64,000 nt of DNA, taken from contig JALGPY010000004.1 of assembly GCA_023055425.1 (NCBI GenBank), positions 64,627,718 to 64,691,717 of the forward strand, written 5' to 3'. The notes under the pieces were generated by a model. The model searched no databases. It had not been told where the DNA came from and was given only the letters and a program-made list of their open reading frames with translations. The position numbers were made by a program, and so were the translations under genes. This document shows positions 11,315 through 23,140 of this stretch, piece by piece. The number at the start of each line of letters is the position of its first letter. Position 1 is the stretch's first letter. The DNA comes from Linanthus parryae (taxonomy: Eukaryota > Streptophyta > Magnoliopsida > Ericales > Polemoniaceae).

Positions 11315-12750
11315 TGTAGGGTTTTGATTCATGGATGCGCAACGGAAGCATAAACAATCATAAAACCATGCAAAACCCTCCAAAGATCACAAGTCAAGAG
11401 ACATAACGATGGTAAGGGTTAGAAATCATAAACACACCTTAGGGTTCTCCTTAGATGACTTCAAACGCTAATTGTGTCACGTTCTCTATGGTTGATCCAC
11501 GCCTAGAGTTGATCCTAGATCTCCCAAGTCCTTGGTGCTAGCCCGGAAGAGGAAGAGGAAGAGGAAGAAGAATCACGCAAAACGAGACCCAAAAAGGAGG
11601 GTCTCGGCCTCCTTTGTGGCCGATGGGGACGGGGCGGCGGCAAGGGGGCGGTCGGCTCCCTTGTTGCTTGCTCTCTCTCCTTTTGTTCTCTCCCACTCTT
11701 GTGATGTTCAATAATGAGCATAAGTTATATGGGAAGGAAGGAAGGAAGGTCCTTTATATAGTCCAACAACTCCTTGTTAACTACCTAAAGGACTTATTCT
11801 AGTCCTACTAGAATTCAATTTAGTCCCTTCCTTGCAAATTAGTCCCTACTAAGTTTGCAGGGGTTTGCAAAGTGATCCTTCTAATTAATTAATCCAATTA
11901 ATTAATTCCCAAATCTAGTTCAACTCTATGTAGCGTGTGACCCCATAGGTTCTATCTAGTTGGTAGCAACTATTTGCTAATATGGAGCGGTCTCTAGCAA
12001 AACACCCATTCTAGCCAACTAATAGAATAGTCATCTTGACAACCTTTGTACAAGTAATTGTCTCATCCCTTTGTCTCCATATCCGGATTGGACACGAGAC
12101 ATACAAGTCACACTCGTATATCCAATCCATAGTTTCTCGATCCATGGGAATAGCCTTATTCGTGCAAATAACATCAATATCCCATATTGATTTATTTGAG
12201 TCTGGCCAGACATTCTATAAGTACTATCCCTCGAGTGGCCTAGGATATTTTCTCCCGTTATGTGGGAGGGACAAATTCTATCTACGTCCACTACGATCTC
12301 TAAGCTTGCTTCTTATTGTATCCAGTACACGCCTTTATAACTACCCAGTTACGGTGTAGCGTTTAACGCTACCAAGATCACAATAATCCACAACTAGAAT
12401 ATCTAGTGACTTCAAGTCTAAGGATGACAATACCATTGCACCGCGAGAAGCGCTTGTGACTCAACATAACGTGTATGTAGCCTTCTCGGAGATGGGTCAA
12501 TCCAATGCAACACTCCCTAATGCACACCTATGTGTTGGATCGTGATATCTCCATATCAATCCAACCCCATACTAGTCTATAGATGATTGTCCCATTAATC
12601 ATTATACTTGACTAGGGATATTTAAGATAAACAACACAATTGTAAATCTAAGGACTTCATTATATTAAATATCCAATAAATAATATATGAATTTCTAGCC
12701 ACAAATAATTCATACTAAACTAGATTGCCTCTAGGGCATCTATTCCAACA
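11315..12750 (-). repeat. copia-1 3' LTR
   Basis: 1436 bp. It has a minus-strand TATATAAAGG promoter motif at 11751-11760 and the family palindrome GTAGCGTTTAACGCTAC (12356-12372). Frames of 86 and 107 residues on opposite strands over 12031-12359 are LTR sequence, not genes. Confidence 0.93.
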
Positions 12751-12762
12751 GTCTCCCACTTG
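12751..12762 (-). other. copia-1 polypurine tract
   Basis: On the minus strand GCAAGTGGGAGAC directly precedes the 3' LTR start TGTTGG. This is the site where plus-strand DNA synthesis would be primed. Confidence 0.75.
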
Positions 12763-12764
12763 CA

Positions 12765-13844
12765 CTAGAGCCAATCTGGCGCATCTCGTATGCCCATACT
12801 CCTAGTGTGCCCTTCATGCTTCCACTGCGTGAGAGGCTTTGTAAGCGGGTCTGACAGATTATCATCTGTAGGAATCTTGCATATTCGAACGTCTCCTCTA
12901 TCGATAATATCTCGAATCAGATGAAACTTCCTGAGCATGTGCTTGGACTTCTGGTGCGACCTGGGTTCCTTTGATTGCGCGATCGCCCCAGTGTTGTCAC
13001 AGAACAACTCAACTGGATCCGCAATGCTAGGGACCACACCAAGTTCAGAAACAAACTTTCTGATCCAAACAAATTCCTTTGCTGCGCCACTTGCAGCAAT
13101 GTACTCAGCCTCTGTTGTAGAATCAGCTACCGTCTCTTGCTTGGAACTCTTCCAGCTCACCGCTGCTCCATTCAGGCAAAACACATATCCCGATTGTGAT
13201 CTAAAGTCATCTCTGTCGGTTTGGAAGCTTGCATCAGTGTAACCCCTTACACGCAACTCTTCCTCACCGCCAAATATCAAAAAAACATCCTTAGTTCTTC
13301 TCAAGTACTTTAGGATGTTCTTGACTGCAATCCAGTGACTCTCACCCGGATTGGATTGGTATCTGCTTGTCATACTCAAGGCATATGACACATCTGGTCT
13401 AGTACATAATATGGCGTACATGATAGATCCTATGGCCGAGGCATAGGGGATTCTACTCATGCGTTCCTTCTCAATCTCATTGGAAGGACAACCACTCTTC
13501 GAAAGAGTGATTCCATGTGACATGGGCAAGAATCCCTTCTTGGAATCTTGCATGTTGAACCGTTTCAACACCTTGTAGATATATTTACTTTGACTTAGGC
13601 CTAGCAACCTCTTAGATCTATCTCTATAGATATTTATACCGAGTATATAGGCTGCTTCCCCTAAGTCCTTCATTGAGAAACACTTTCCTAGCCAATCTTT
13701 AACAGATTGCAGCATGGGAATGTCGTTTCCAATGAGTAGTATGTCATCCACATACAAGACCAGAAAAGCTACAGAGCTCCTACTAACCTTCTTGTAGACA
13801 CAATACTCATCTTCGTTTCTGATGAAGCCAAACTCTTTGACCAC
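12765..13844 (-). pseudogene. copia-1 reverse transcriptase C-part and RNase H
   Basis: About 359 residues. YVDD, the catalytic motif of copia reverse transcriptase, sits near residues 31-34, followed by FSMKDLGEA and a conserved thumb region. The RNase H follows with the TEAEYIAA motif and LFCDNTGAIA. The frame ends with LTKPLTQWKHEGHTRSMGIR, the usual C-terminus next to the PPT. It is in the same register as the preceding 13878-15182 frame but separated by a TAA where copia-2 has CAA (in YGLK-Q-ASRSW). The catalytic motifs are intact; the polyprotein is not. Confidence 0.9.
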
Positions 13845-13877
13845 TTCATCAAAACGTCGATTCCAACTCCTAGAAGC

Positions 13878-15182
13878 TTACTTCAATCCATAAATGGATC
13901 GTTGCAGCTTACAGACTTTGTTGGCTTGCTTTGGATCCTCAAAACCCTCCGGCTGTATCATATAAACATCCTCGAGGAGATTCCCATAAAGGAATGATGT
14001 TCTGACATCCATCTGCCAAATCTCATAGTCGTGGTATGCTGCAATCGCAAGTAGGATCCGGATGGATGTGGTCATTGCGACTGGTGAAAAGGTTTCATCA
14101 TAGTCAATACCATGAATCTGTCTGAATCCTTTAGCCACCAATCGGCCCTTATAGGTAATCACATTACCATCCATGTCGTTCTTCTTCTTGAAGACCCACT
14201 TGCACCCTATGGGCCGCGCCCCATCGGGTGGTTCCACCAAAGTCCATACTTTGTTGGTATACATGGATTCCATCTCGGATCTCATGGCTTCCAGCCACTT
14301 CTGAGAGTCTGGGCCACTCATGGCCTCCTCATAGGTAGTAGGCTCATCATCTATGAGCATCGTGTCACCGGAATCGGTTACGAGAAGTCCATACCTCTCG
14401 GGTTCCTGGCGCACTCTACTAGATCTACGAAGCTCTTGTGTTACCTGAACAGGTTGCTCCACAACAACTTGTGGTTCCTGTTCATGTTCCATAATCGGTT
14501 CAGTGATTTGTGGTTCTTGAACCTCTTCAAGTTCTATATTCCTCCCACTTGCTTCTTTAGAGACAAATTCTCTTTCTAGAAACACGCCAGTCCGAGCAAC
14601 AAACACTTTGTTCTCGGTTGGATTGTAGAAGTAGTATCCCTTAGTTTCCTTAGGGTACCCCACAAATTTACACTTATCCGATTTCGGCCCCAGCTTGTCT
14701 GATTGTAAACGTTTTACATATACATCGCAACCCCAAATCCTCATGAACGACAGTGTGGGACGCCTCCCACTCCACATCTCATATGGTGTCTTCATGACTG
14801 ATTTAGATGGAACACGGTTAATGGTGAAAGCTGCACTTAATAGAGCGTAGCCCCAAAATGATAATGGAAGATCGGTTTGACATATCATAGATCGAACCAT
14901 ATCCAATAGGGTTCGATTCCTCCTCTCGGACACGCCATTCCATTGTGGCGTTCCGGGTGGAGTGAGTTGGGACACGATCCCACACTCTCTAAGATAGTCG
15001 TCAAACTCTTGGCTCAAGTATTCTCCTCCACGATCCGATCGTAGAGCCTTGATACTTTTGCCAAATTGCTTCTCTACTTCATTCTTGAATTCTTTGAACA
15101 CTTCAAAGGATTCGGATTTTGCCCTCATAAGGTACACACACATCGGTATGTATGAGCGCCAATTGCTCACTAGTCCTCTCAC
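13878..15182 (-). pseudogene. copia-1 integrase core and N-part of reverse transcriptase
   Basis: Contains the integrase second Asp (LRSDRGGEY), the Glu (WNGVSERRNRT), the GIWGCD-type region and the linker. The RT fingers follow (WLEAMRSEMESM, GCKWVFKKK, DYDETFSPV, QMDVRTSFLYG). Just upstream, at about 15140, an 80-bp deletion relative to copia-2 removed the sequence after the first Asp (HTDVCGPF). The frame stops at a TAA after SIYGLK. Integrase cannot be functional in this copy. Confidence 0.9.
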
Positions 15183-15206
15183 CTTTCTTATTGAAAGGGG
15201 ACTTTG

Positions 15207-16400
15207 TCATTTTTCCAATAAACAAGCCTCACATGTCTCATATGATTCAAAATCAAATGAGTCTAGTAATCCATCCTTATGGAGTCTAGATACACGTTTC
15301 TCATTTATGTGGCCTAAACGACAGTGCCATAAATAAGCAGGATTTAAATCATTTATTTTAATCCGCTTGGTATTAGTGTTGTAGACAGGATTGCTTAGAT
15401 CAAGGACATAACGTCCATTAAATAATTGCGCACTAAAATAGTGAATATTATTTAAATAAAAGGAACAACAATTGTTCTTTATTGAAATAATAAAACCATC
15501 CTTGTCCAAACAAGAAATAGAAATAATGTTTCTGCTCATAGCAGGCACAAAATAGCAATTATTTAATTCTAAAACTAATCCTGAAGGCAGAGATAGCTCG
15601 CACACGCCTATGGCCAACGCAGCAACCTTTGCTCCATTCCCCACGCGCAGATCTACCTCCCCTTTAGCCAATCTCCTACTTCTCTTTAGATCCTGCATAT
15701 TTCGACAAATATGAGATCCACATCCAGTATCTAATACCCATGATGTAGAGAAAGTTAAATTGACATCTACAACAAAAATACCTGGTGGTGGTGGAATCAC
15801 TATTCCAAGCCTCTTGTCCTCCAGATATTTTGGGCAGTTCCTCCTCCAGTGTCCAGGATGACTGCAGTAGTGACACTCACCTTTAGTCACACCTTTTGCA
15901 ATGCCACCAACAGGCTTAAGGGCAGGTTCCTTGGACTTGGCAACTGACTTGCCTTTGCCCTTGGAGGAAGAGGCAAACCTTTTGCCCTTTCCTTTCTGTA
16001 CCATCATTATGGCCTTGCCCTTACCCTTGTTGATGCTCTGTTCAGCCGTCCTTAACATGTTGAGTAAATCTGGCAGTGGTTTCACGATCTCGTTCATGTT
16101 ATAGTTCATAATGAACTGTCCATAACTCTCGGGCAACGATTGCAACACGAGATCGGTTGCCAACTCTTGGCCGACCGAGAACCCCAGTCGGGCGAGATTC
16201 TCCAAGTACCCGATCATTCGGAGTACATGGGGTCCCACCGGGTTCCCTTCTGCCAGATGACACTTGAACAGTGCCTTTGAGACCTCATACCTCTCTACCC
16301 TCGCCTGCTCCTGGAAGAGCTGCTTTAGATGTTCGATCATATCGACATCATTCATGTTTTCGTGTTGCTTCTGAAGCTCAGAATTCATGGTGCAAAGCAT
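15207..16400 (-). pseudogene. copia-1 gag C-part, protease and GAG-pre-integrase
   Basis: The frame covers the gag body (UBN2-like), a basic Lys/Gly/Ser linker, a CCHC zinc knuckle (CHYCSHPGHWRRNC), the protease active site WVLDTGCGSH and the GAG-pre-integrase motif YLWHCRLGHINEKRV. It stops after CEACLLEK, where a 1-nt loss relative to copia-2 (CLLGKMTK) shifts the frame. The first Met here is internal to gag; the true start is in the preceding frame. Confidence 0.9.
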
Positions 16401-16403
16401 AAG

Positions 16404-16664
16404 TCATGCCGCATCATTAGCGTCATCAACACGCTTTTGATACGCCTTTAGGGCAGCAGGTGTTTGGTTCTTTGGACCTTCTGGAACATGCTCCTCTATT
16501 GCGTACAGTTTCTTCTCTTGCTTGAGAACAATTCTCAAGTTTCTGTACCAATCAAGAAAGTTGGTTCCAGAGAGCTTGTCCTTCTCAAGGACAGATCGTA
16601 GGGAATGTTGTGAACTCGATGAGTTGTTTGCCATTTGGAATTCTACAAAAAGAAAAATACGCAA
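16404..16664 (-). pseudogene. copia-1 gag N-terminus
   Basis: Starts MANNSSSSQHSLRSVLEKDK, the gag start also used by copia-2 at 44291. It has the DKLSGTNFLDWYRNLRIVLK motif of plant copia gag. It terminates after 86 residues at a TGA where copia-2 has TGC (DANDAAC), so gag is cut by one nonsense change and continues in the same frame at 16400. Confidence 0.9.
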
Positions 16665-18303
16665 GTTTTAGTATTTGTGAATTTTTGACTATATTCAATA
16701 ATGGCTAGTTTATCAAATATAGCTCCCACTATTTTTCTACGGATTAATAACCCTCAAGATATTAATGCGGAAAATATCCTTATATTTTCCTAGTGGGCCA
16801 AGATCCATCTTTCATCTCCTTATGAGCTTGCTTTGGCAAGTCACCCATAATTTGACTACTTTAGGTAGGAACAATTCCAATTGCAATCCATATGCAACTC
16901 TTGGTTCAATTTGGAAAATAACTCCTTATTTATCCATCCATATGGATAATCCCAATTGATTGCCTCTAGGTTTCTTAATCAAATTAATAGCCTAGTTGTG
17001 TCCAACCTCTTATCTAAAGAATTGCACATTGTTATGTGCCATCGCATTCCATCATGATGAACCAAGTCGCCATGCTTTGGCACGCACGAGCTTGGTAAAT
17101 AATGATGATAATGAGTGTTTAAATAACGAGAAGGAAAGATCACAATATTTGAATTTTGAGGGATTTTAAATTCAATTTTTAATTGTTTTGTTGATCAATA
17201 TCAACTAATCTATCTATTTGAGTTTGGGCTCAACTCCAAATAATAGATTCGGGTTGTCTAATTATCTTATTATCCTAATTTCATGCATCATCCATACACC
17301 AACCACACAATAATAAGATAATAAAATAAACAACCACAAAACAGAAATTAAACGTGATGTGGATATGGCCTTTTCTAGACTAAGATAATTCCAAGCCAAT
17401 GGAATTATCTATGAACCCTAAAGCAAACACATCTCCATGCGTCTTGATCTTTTGGTCCATCCTTCATAGTCTTGTGGAATGCTCCATGCTCCATGCTCCA
17501 TCTTTTGTGTCTTCTTTGGCTTTGGGCTTCTTTTCTTCAATCTTGGCTAACAATCTACTTTATCTAGCACTAGCTAACTTCTATACTAAATAAAATAAAT
17601 CTCACAAGTTGAGAAAAAAATGGCACGCAGGCCATAAAACGCTAATTAATTATTACAATTAATTGATCGGCTCGCAGGCCGTAAAACCAAACCTCAAAAT
17701 TAAACATCCACATCAAACCACATCCTAAGGCCATATCCAATCACCATGCGATTTGCACATAAACAGTTAAAATCCAATTTTAACGCGCTTGGTCAATTTT
17801 AATTGATTTTAGGATTTCTAGGGTTAAAACGGTCCATGGGCCCAACAATCAAATTGCCCGGGCCCATTAAGGTGAACCACAAGGCCCTAGGCCCGGCCCG
17901 GCCCAAAACCCGCAAGCCTAGGCCGCGGGTTAGGGCCGCCCGGCCCCTAGGGCGGCCAATATTCGGCGGCAAGCAAGGGGGCGGTCCCTAGGGGGGGCCG
18001 AACCTCCTTATGGGAGTTGTTTCCAAAACAACTCCCTTGCTTGGTGCCAAAGTTTGGTTGTTTCCTTGTTTTGGGAGAACTCCTTCTTCCCCAAGGATGC
18101 CCAAACCCTAGATCTAAGATCCTAAAATTTCTCTAACTCACCAATTCATGCATCCAATGCAAAAATTGGATCTTGTTATGATTAATTATTGACAAATTGC
18201 ATCCCATGCTTGATTTGTCTTGTTTTACGCGATAAACAATCAAATTAAGGTGTAAAACAACTAAAACGTAACACATAAACCACGTTTATGCTCTACGACC
18301 TGT
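16665..18303 (-). other. copia-1 untranslated leader
   Basis: About 1.6 kb between PBS and gag start, without a credible frame. It contains a GC-rich block rich in GGGCCCGG/CCGGCCC (about 17850-18010) and otherwise AT-rich sequence. The same leader is in copia-2 (42623-44290), so it is a family feature. Confidence 0.8.
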
Positions 18304-18316
18304 GGCTCTGATACCA
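18304..18316 (-). other. copia-1 primer binding site (tRNA-iMet)
   Basis: Minus-strand TGGTATCAGAGCC, complementary to the 3' end of plant initiator tRNA-Met, lies one base from the 5' LTR. Confidence 0.92.
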
Positions 18317-18317
18317 C

Positions 18318-19697
18318 TGTAGGGTTTTGATTCATGGATGCGCAACGGAAGCATAAACAATCATAAAACCATTCAAAACCCTCCAAGGATCACAAGTCAA
18401 GAGACATAACGATGGTAAGGGTTAGAAATCATAAACACACCTTAGGGTTCTCCTTAGATGACTTCAAACGCGAATTGTGTCACGTTCTCTATGGTTGATC
18501 CACGCCTAGAGTTGATCCTAGATCTCCCAAGTCCTTGGTGCTAGCCCGGAAGAGGAAGAGGAAGAAGAATCACGCAAAACGAGACCCAAAAAGGAGGGTC
18601 TCGGCCTCCTTTGTGGCCGACGGGGACGGGGCGGCGGCAAGGGGGCGGTCGGCTCCCTTGTTGCTTGCTCTCTCTCCTTTTGTTCTCTCCCACTCTTTTT
18701 ATGTTCAATAATGAGCATAAGTTATATGGGAAGGAAGGAAGGAAGGTCCTTTATATAGTCCAACAACTCATTGTTAACTACCTAAAGGACTTATTCTAGT
18801 CCTACTAGAATTCAATTTAGTCCCTTCCTTGCAAATTAGTCCCTACTAAGTTTGCAGGGGTTTGCAAAGTGATCCTTCTAATTAATTAATCCAATTAATT
18901 AATTCCCAAATCTAGTTAAACTCTATGTAGCGTGTGACCCCATAGGTTCTATCTAGTTGGTAGCAACTATTTGCTAATATGGAGCGGTCTCTAGCAAAAC
19001 ATCCATTCTAGCCAACTAATAGAATAGTCATCTTGACAACCTTTTTACAAGTAATTGTCTCATCCCTTTGTCTCTATATCCGGATTGGACACGACACATA
19101 CAAGTCACACTCGTATATCCAATGCATAGTTTCTCGATCCATGGGAATAGCCTTATTCGTGCAAATAACACTATCCCTCGAGTGGCCTAGGATATTTGCT
19201 CCCGTTATGTAGGAGGGACAAATTCTATCTACGTTCACTATGATCTCTAAGCTTGCTTCTTATTGTATCCAGTACACGCCTTTATAACTACCCAGTTACG
19301 GTGTAGCGTTTAACGCTACCAAGATCACAATAATCCACAACTAGAATATCTAGTGACTTCAAGTCTAAGGATGACAATACCATTGCACCGCGAGAAGCGC
19401 TTGTGACTCAACATAACGTGTATGTAGCCTTCTCGCAGAAGGGTCAATCCAGTGCAACATTCCCTAATGCACACCTATGTGTTGGATCGTGATATCTCCA
19501 TATCAATCCAACCCCATACTAGTCTATAGATGATTGTCCCATTAATCATTATACTTGACTAGGGATATTTAAGATAAACAACACAATTGTAAATCTAAGG
19601 ACTTCATTATATTAAATATCCAATAAATAATAAATGAATTTCTAGCCACAAATAATTCATACTAAACTAGATTGCCTCTAGGGCATCTATTCCAACA
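18318..19697 (-). repeat. copia-1 5' LTR
   Basis: 1380 bp. It is shorter than the 3' LTR mainly because about 58 bp near 19170 are missing (the ATCAATATCCCATATTGATT stretch and what follows). It has a TATA-like box at 18749-18757 (minus). Confidence 0.92.
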
Positions 19698-20027
19698 CCC
19701 CCCATGGGGTTGGACATTCCCTTAGAGCATCTCTAACCCATGTCATTTTTCGCATCCTCCACCTCCCCCACGGCCCCACCATCCCCCCCCTCATTCCCTT
19801 AACTACAACTCATCTCCAATCCATTTTTCCTATCCATTTTAACCCATGTAGGGGGAGGAGGAGGGGCATGTCCATGGGAAATCCCCCCTATGACTTTCCA
19901 CGGTGGTGAGCTCCTCCTCCCCCTCCTCTTCCCACCTTACCCCACCCATATTCTTCTTAATATTTAAAATTATACCATAATAGCTACAACAGTCAAAACA
20001 CTATTCTTCATTTCTTATTACATTTTA
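19698..20027. other. C-rich spacer beyond copia-1
   Basis: Continuation of the low-complexity, C-rich repeat in which copia-1 landed. It carries GAGCATCTCTAACCCATG, a motif often seen at ends of plant hAT-type MITEs, but no paired end was found. Confidence 0.4.
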
Positions 20028-21184
20028 GGCTTAATTACTTAATGCATACCTCCGGTTTGCCAAAACTATTACATTGCAACCCCCGCTTCTAAAGCTCGCT
20101 TATTGGATCCCCCATATGCAATGAACAAGTCAATGTGAAACTGAGATTTTTTTTCCATCCACCACTTAACGAAATTTACCGCTAGTTGACTTAAAATGAA
20201 GAAAAAACATTAGCCAATTTTTAGAATCATCTTCATTATCTACTTAGTCTTCTTGCTTTGAAATCCTAATTCAAAATCATCATATTCGCCATCTGCTTCT
20301 TGCTTCGAGGTATGTAATTGATTTCTTCACCGCCAACAACACCGATCCATCATCAACCATAAACACTAACTCGAACCAACTTTTTATCATCCCCACCCCA
20401 GATCTGGTGAGTACAAGAACACAGATTCCGGTGAACTCAAGCCCATATTTTGGAGAGAGAAAACCTGAATTTCGGCAAGATAAAACTCAGATTTCAGCGA
20501 GCGAACCCTAGCATCACCTTAATCGAAGGAAAGATGAATAGTGATGGAAAACTAAAGGGAGAGAGGACTCGTCGAACTTAGAACCCAGAATTCGACAAGA
20601 GCAAGCCCAGAATTCGGTGAGCTCAAAATCAAATTCCGGCGAGCTCGAACGGTAGATGGACCAATCGGAGGAGAGAGAGAGAAAGGGGGAGACGATGCTG
20701 TCAAATGGTGGATTGAAGGTTCCGGACGGTGAATGAGTACTCCAAAACAGAACTGACCAAAAAAGATATGACTCATAACCACATAATTGAACTCTCATCT
20801 ACTTCTTCGATTTCCTCATCATCCTCGTGTACGTTATTATCTGTTCAACCACTTTCAATTATTAATTGTCTTTGTCTTTTTCTTTTATAATGGCTAAATT
20901 GACATTGACGCATGTAGTATTAGAAATTAGGATTGTAGCCCCTTGAATGGAAACATTATTTTAAAAAAGACCCACTGAAAACATGCTTGAATTAAATATT
21001 ATTGTAGATGCGTGGTGATGGACGAAAATTCCCCCAGAGTCTCTAAAGTGTGTAACTGAAAAGTTTTCTTAATTTCACATTGACGTGTTAATTAAAAATG
21101 GGGATGCAATAAGCAAGTTTTATAAGCGGGGGTTGCAATGTGATAGTTTCGACAAACTGGGGTTATGCATTAAGTAATTACGCC
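20028..21184. mobile_element. Long-TIR Mutator-like non-autonomous element (1.16 kb)
   Basis: The left end GGCTTAATTACTTAATGCAT and the inverse of the right end GGCGTAATTACTTAATGCAT pair. The match continues for about 90 bp (shared ATTGCAACCCCCGCTT, CTTATTG and GATCCCC/GCATCCCC). Flanking 9-mers TACATTTTA (20019-20027) and TATATTGTA (21185-21193) match at 7 of 9 positions. Long TIRs and a 9-bp target fit a MULE-type element. Inside, 20514-20798 (minus) is open but unrecognised; capture of a host fragment (Pack-MULE) is possible. Confidence 0.7.
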
Positions 21185-21479
21185 TATATTGTACACTACT
21201 ATAAACTTAAATACACTTAGCACCCTAGCTTTACTTAATAAGACAACCATAACTCTATTAATTGCACTACTATTGACTAACATTATTTTATCCCATAAAA
21301 ATTTGAGAATAAATATAAGCATATGTTACATTAATAAACATAGGTAACATAAAAAACTTTACATTAATAATACAACAACGAAAATAAAACAGAAAAAATA
21401 CATTTTAATGAATATTGAAAGACACAATTCTAATGAAATGAAAATTAAGCTACAATTCAAACATTATTCAGAAATTCAT

Positions 21480-22128
21480 AAGAAAATAAAAAATAAACAT
21501 AAATTTATCTAAGCGAATGATTGAGACTCAATAGTCACTGAGGTTGGCTGAACCGTTGTATGATGATTGGCCACCATCATCGCCAAATAGTTCGCGTGGC
21601 CCAATGCCACTACGAAGTTGTGCCCTTCCTTGGGAGAATTAAGCTTGTGTATGCGGGGTCATTTGAGAGCAATCCATAGACACTACTTTCGTAAATTTAT
21701 TTGTTTGCCTATTTGAATTGTTCATCTCATTCATCCTATGTATTACTTCATGCCTGGCACAACCGTCAGCTATAATTTTATTGTTTTTTAATGCACTGAC
21801 TTCATAAGCTATTGTGTTGTTCATAGTGTTTACAATAGCCTTACCTCTTTGTTCGGAGTTATCTCTTCCTCTAGGTTTGGAACTGGTCGCTCCAAAATTT
21901 GGATTTGGTACTTCAACCCTTTCTTCGTCAGGTTGTGCATGTTATTTGAATTGGGGCATCGACATTTCTTGAGTAGCATAAGCTGTAATTTCTTGAGTAG
22001 CACAAGGTCGTTCCATGTTTGAGTTGGCAAAAATATAACTGTGTGTTTCAAAATCGTACAACAATGCTGCATCTGAAATAGTTTTTTCTCTTGTAGAACC
22101 GTTGCACCGTGTTATATTGTTGACAAAA

Positions 22129-22159
<31 letters not shown>

Positions 22160-22560
22160 TTTGTATAAATGAAGGTGTTACAAAGTACAAGTAGCTAATA
22201 CTTACTTCGTCTAACATATTTGTTCTTGTCATGGACAGTGCGAGCGTTTTTCCAGAGACTCTTTCCAATCCATACACGATCTCTTATGTGCATTTTAAAG
22301 ACTGACATGCAAGCTTTCTCATTCCTACAATGATTGCGGTGGCTTTCATCGGCATCAAGTATGCTGTAAATAGCTTTGTGAACTATTTTCTAGAATGAAT
22401 CGATTTCTTGATTCGTACCTACAGTTGAATCATAAGATATTAGAGTGTGTGCATGGCAAAAAGCTTTGTTTTCAGCTTGGGACTAATTGTTCGACTCCCT
22501 GAAAGTAGACATTGTGTTATGAAACTGAGATACATATTACAAGTGTCACAAGTCATGCAT
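21480..22560 (-). pseudogene. PIF/Harbinger ORF1-like (Myb/NAM-associated) relic
   Basis: On the minus strand, 22530-22255 reads as a broken protein with features of ORF1 proteins of PIF/Harbinger elements: a KAFCHAHTLIS stretch, then DSTVGTNQEIDSF (like VGTDQ-x-FW), then NHCRNEKACMS. Stops interrupt it where Trp codons are expected. Downstream (21640-22070, minus) are open stretches with Gln/Thr/Asn-rich sequence and a small AAT repeat (22132-22159). No DDE transposase or TIRs are visible nearby. Identification rests on a few motifs and is tentative. Confidence 0.4.
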
Positions 22561-22619
22561 ATGGATACTGTATTTATATGAATATGTAATTCCACTTACT
22601 CTACATTCTGCAAACTCCA

Positions 22620-23140
22620 TCAAATCTTCTACGAATTTCTCCTCTCCCCCATCCATGCTGATTTATCAAATCATCTGCATCTTTTTTCTCTCCACAACAT
22701 CCCTACAGATATGTTAATCAATATTTTGTCCAATTCCAACCACTAAAAGACGAGTTAATATCTCTACATTTCTACTCAAAAAATCTTCTGCATCTTTCTT
22801 CTATCGCACCCCATCCTAATCAATATTTTGTCCAATTTCAAACACTAGAAGACGAATTAATATCTCTACATTTCTCAATCAACAAATCTTCTGCAAATGT
22901 GATACGATGATCATTCAGTCAATTTTTTGTCCAATTCCAAACACTGAAAGACGAATCAGTATATGTACATTTCCTACTCATCAAATATTATGCAATTGTT
23001 ATCTCTCTCACCCCATCTATACTGATATTTCAATCAATGTTTTGTCCAATTTCAAACACTAAAAGACAAATTAGTATATCTACATTTCTCATTCATCAGA
23101 TCTTCTGCAGATGTTATCTCTCACCCCATCCATATTGATC
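22620..23140. repeat. ~100-114 bp tandem repeat, about 4 diverged units
   Basis: The phrase TTTGTCCAATTYCAAACACT followed by RAAGACRAATTARTAT recurs at about 22728, 22830, 22929 and 23043. Between them a CTACATTTCT and ATCTTCTGCA phrase recurs. Spacing is 100-114 bp. It also contains CACCCCATCC blocks. No coding frame. Confidence 0.75.

Larger units (their letters stand above)
11315..19697 (-). mobile_element. copia-1: nearly full-length Ty1/copia retrotransposon (8.4 kb)
   Basis: Two LTRs with TG...CA ends (TGTTGGAATAG...CCCTACA on the minus strand) enclose a tRNA-iMet PBS, a ~1.6-kb leader, gag-PR-INT-RT-RNaseH in copia order and a purine tract (GTGGGAGAC) before the 3' LTR. Runs of at least five C at both flanks (11310-11314 and 19698-19702) are compatible with a 5-bp duplication, though low complexity. 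The coding region carries two nonsense codons, one frameshift and an 80-bp deletion. Same family as copia-2 (41177-49685) and the solo LTR at 52431-53862. Confidence 0.93.

Noticed and set aside
11515..11802. 60-70-residue frames near the LTR start, repeated at 18518-18799, 42207-42471, 49153-49548 and 52567-52965
   Set aside because: LTR R/U5 sequence read in several frames; no start context, domain or consistent frame.
12031..12359. 86- and 107-residue frames on opposite strands, recurring in the other copia-1/2 family LTRs (41567-41895, 48646-48974, 53143-53471)
   Set aside because: They lie wholly inside LTRs, overlap each other antisense and are kept open only because the LTRs are closely related; no codon-level conservation signal or known domain.
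12937..13242. Plus-strand frames opposite copia-1 pol (also 14112-14579, 15901-16104)
   Set aside because: Antisense shadows of retrotransposon coding sequence; equivalent shadows exist opposite copia-2.
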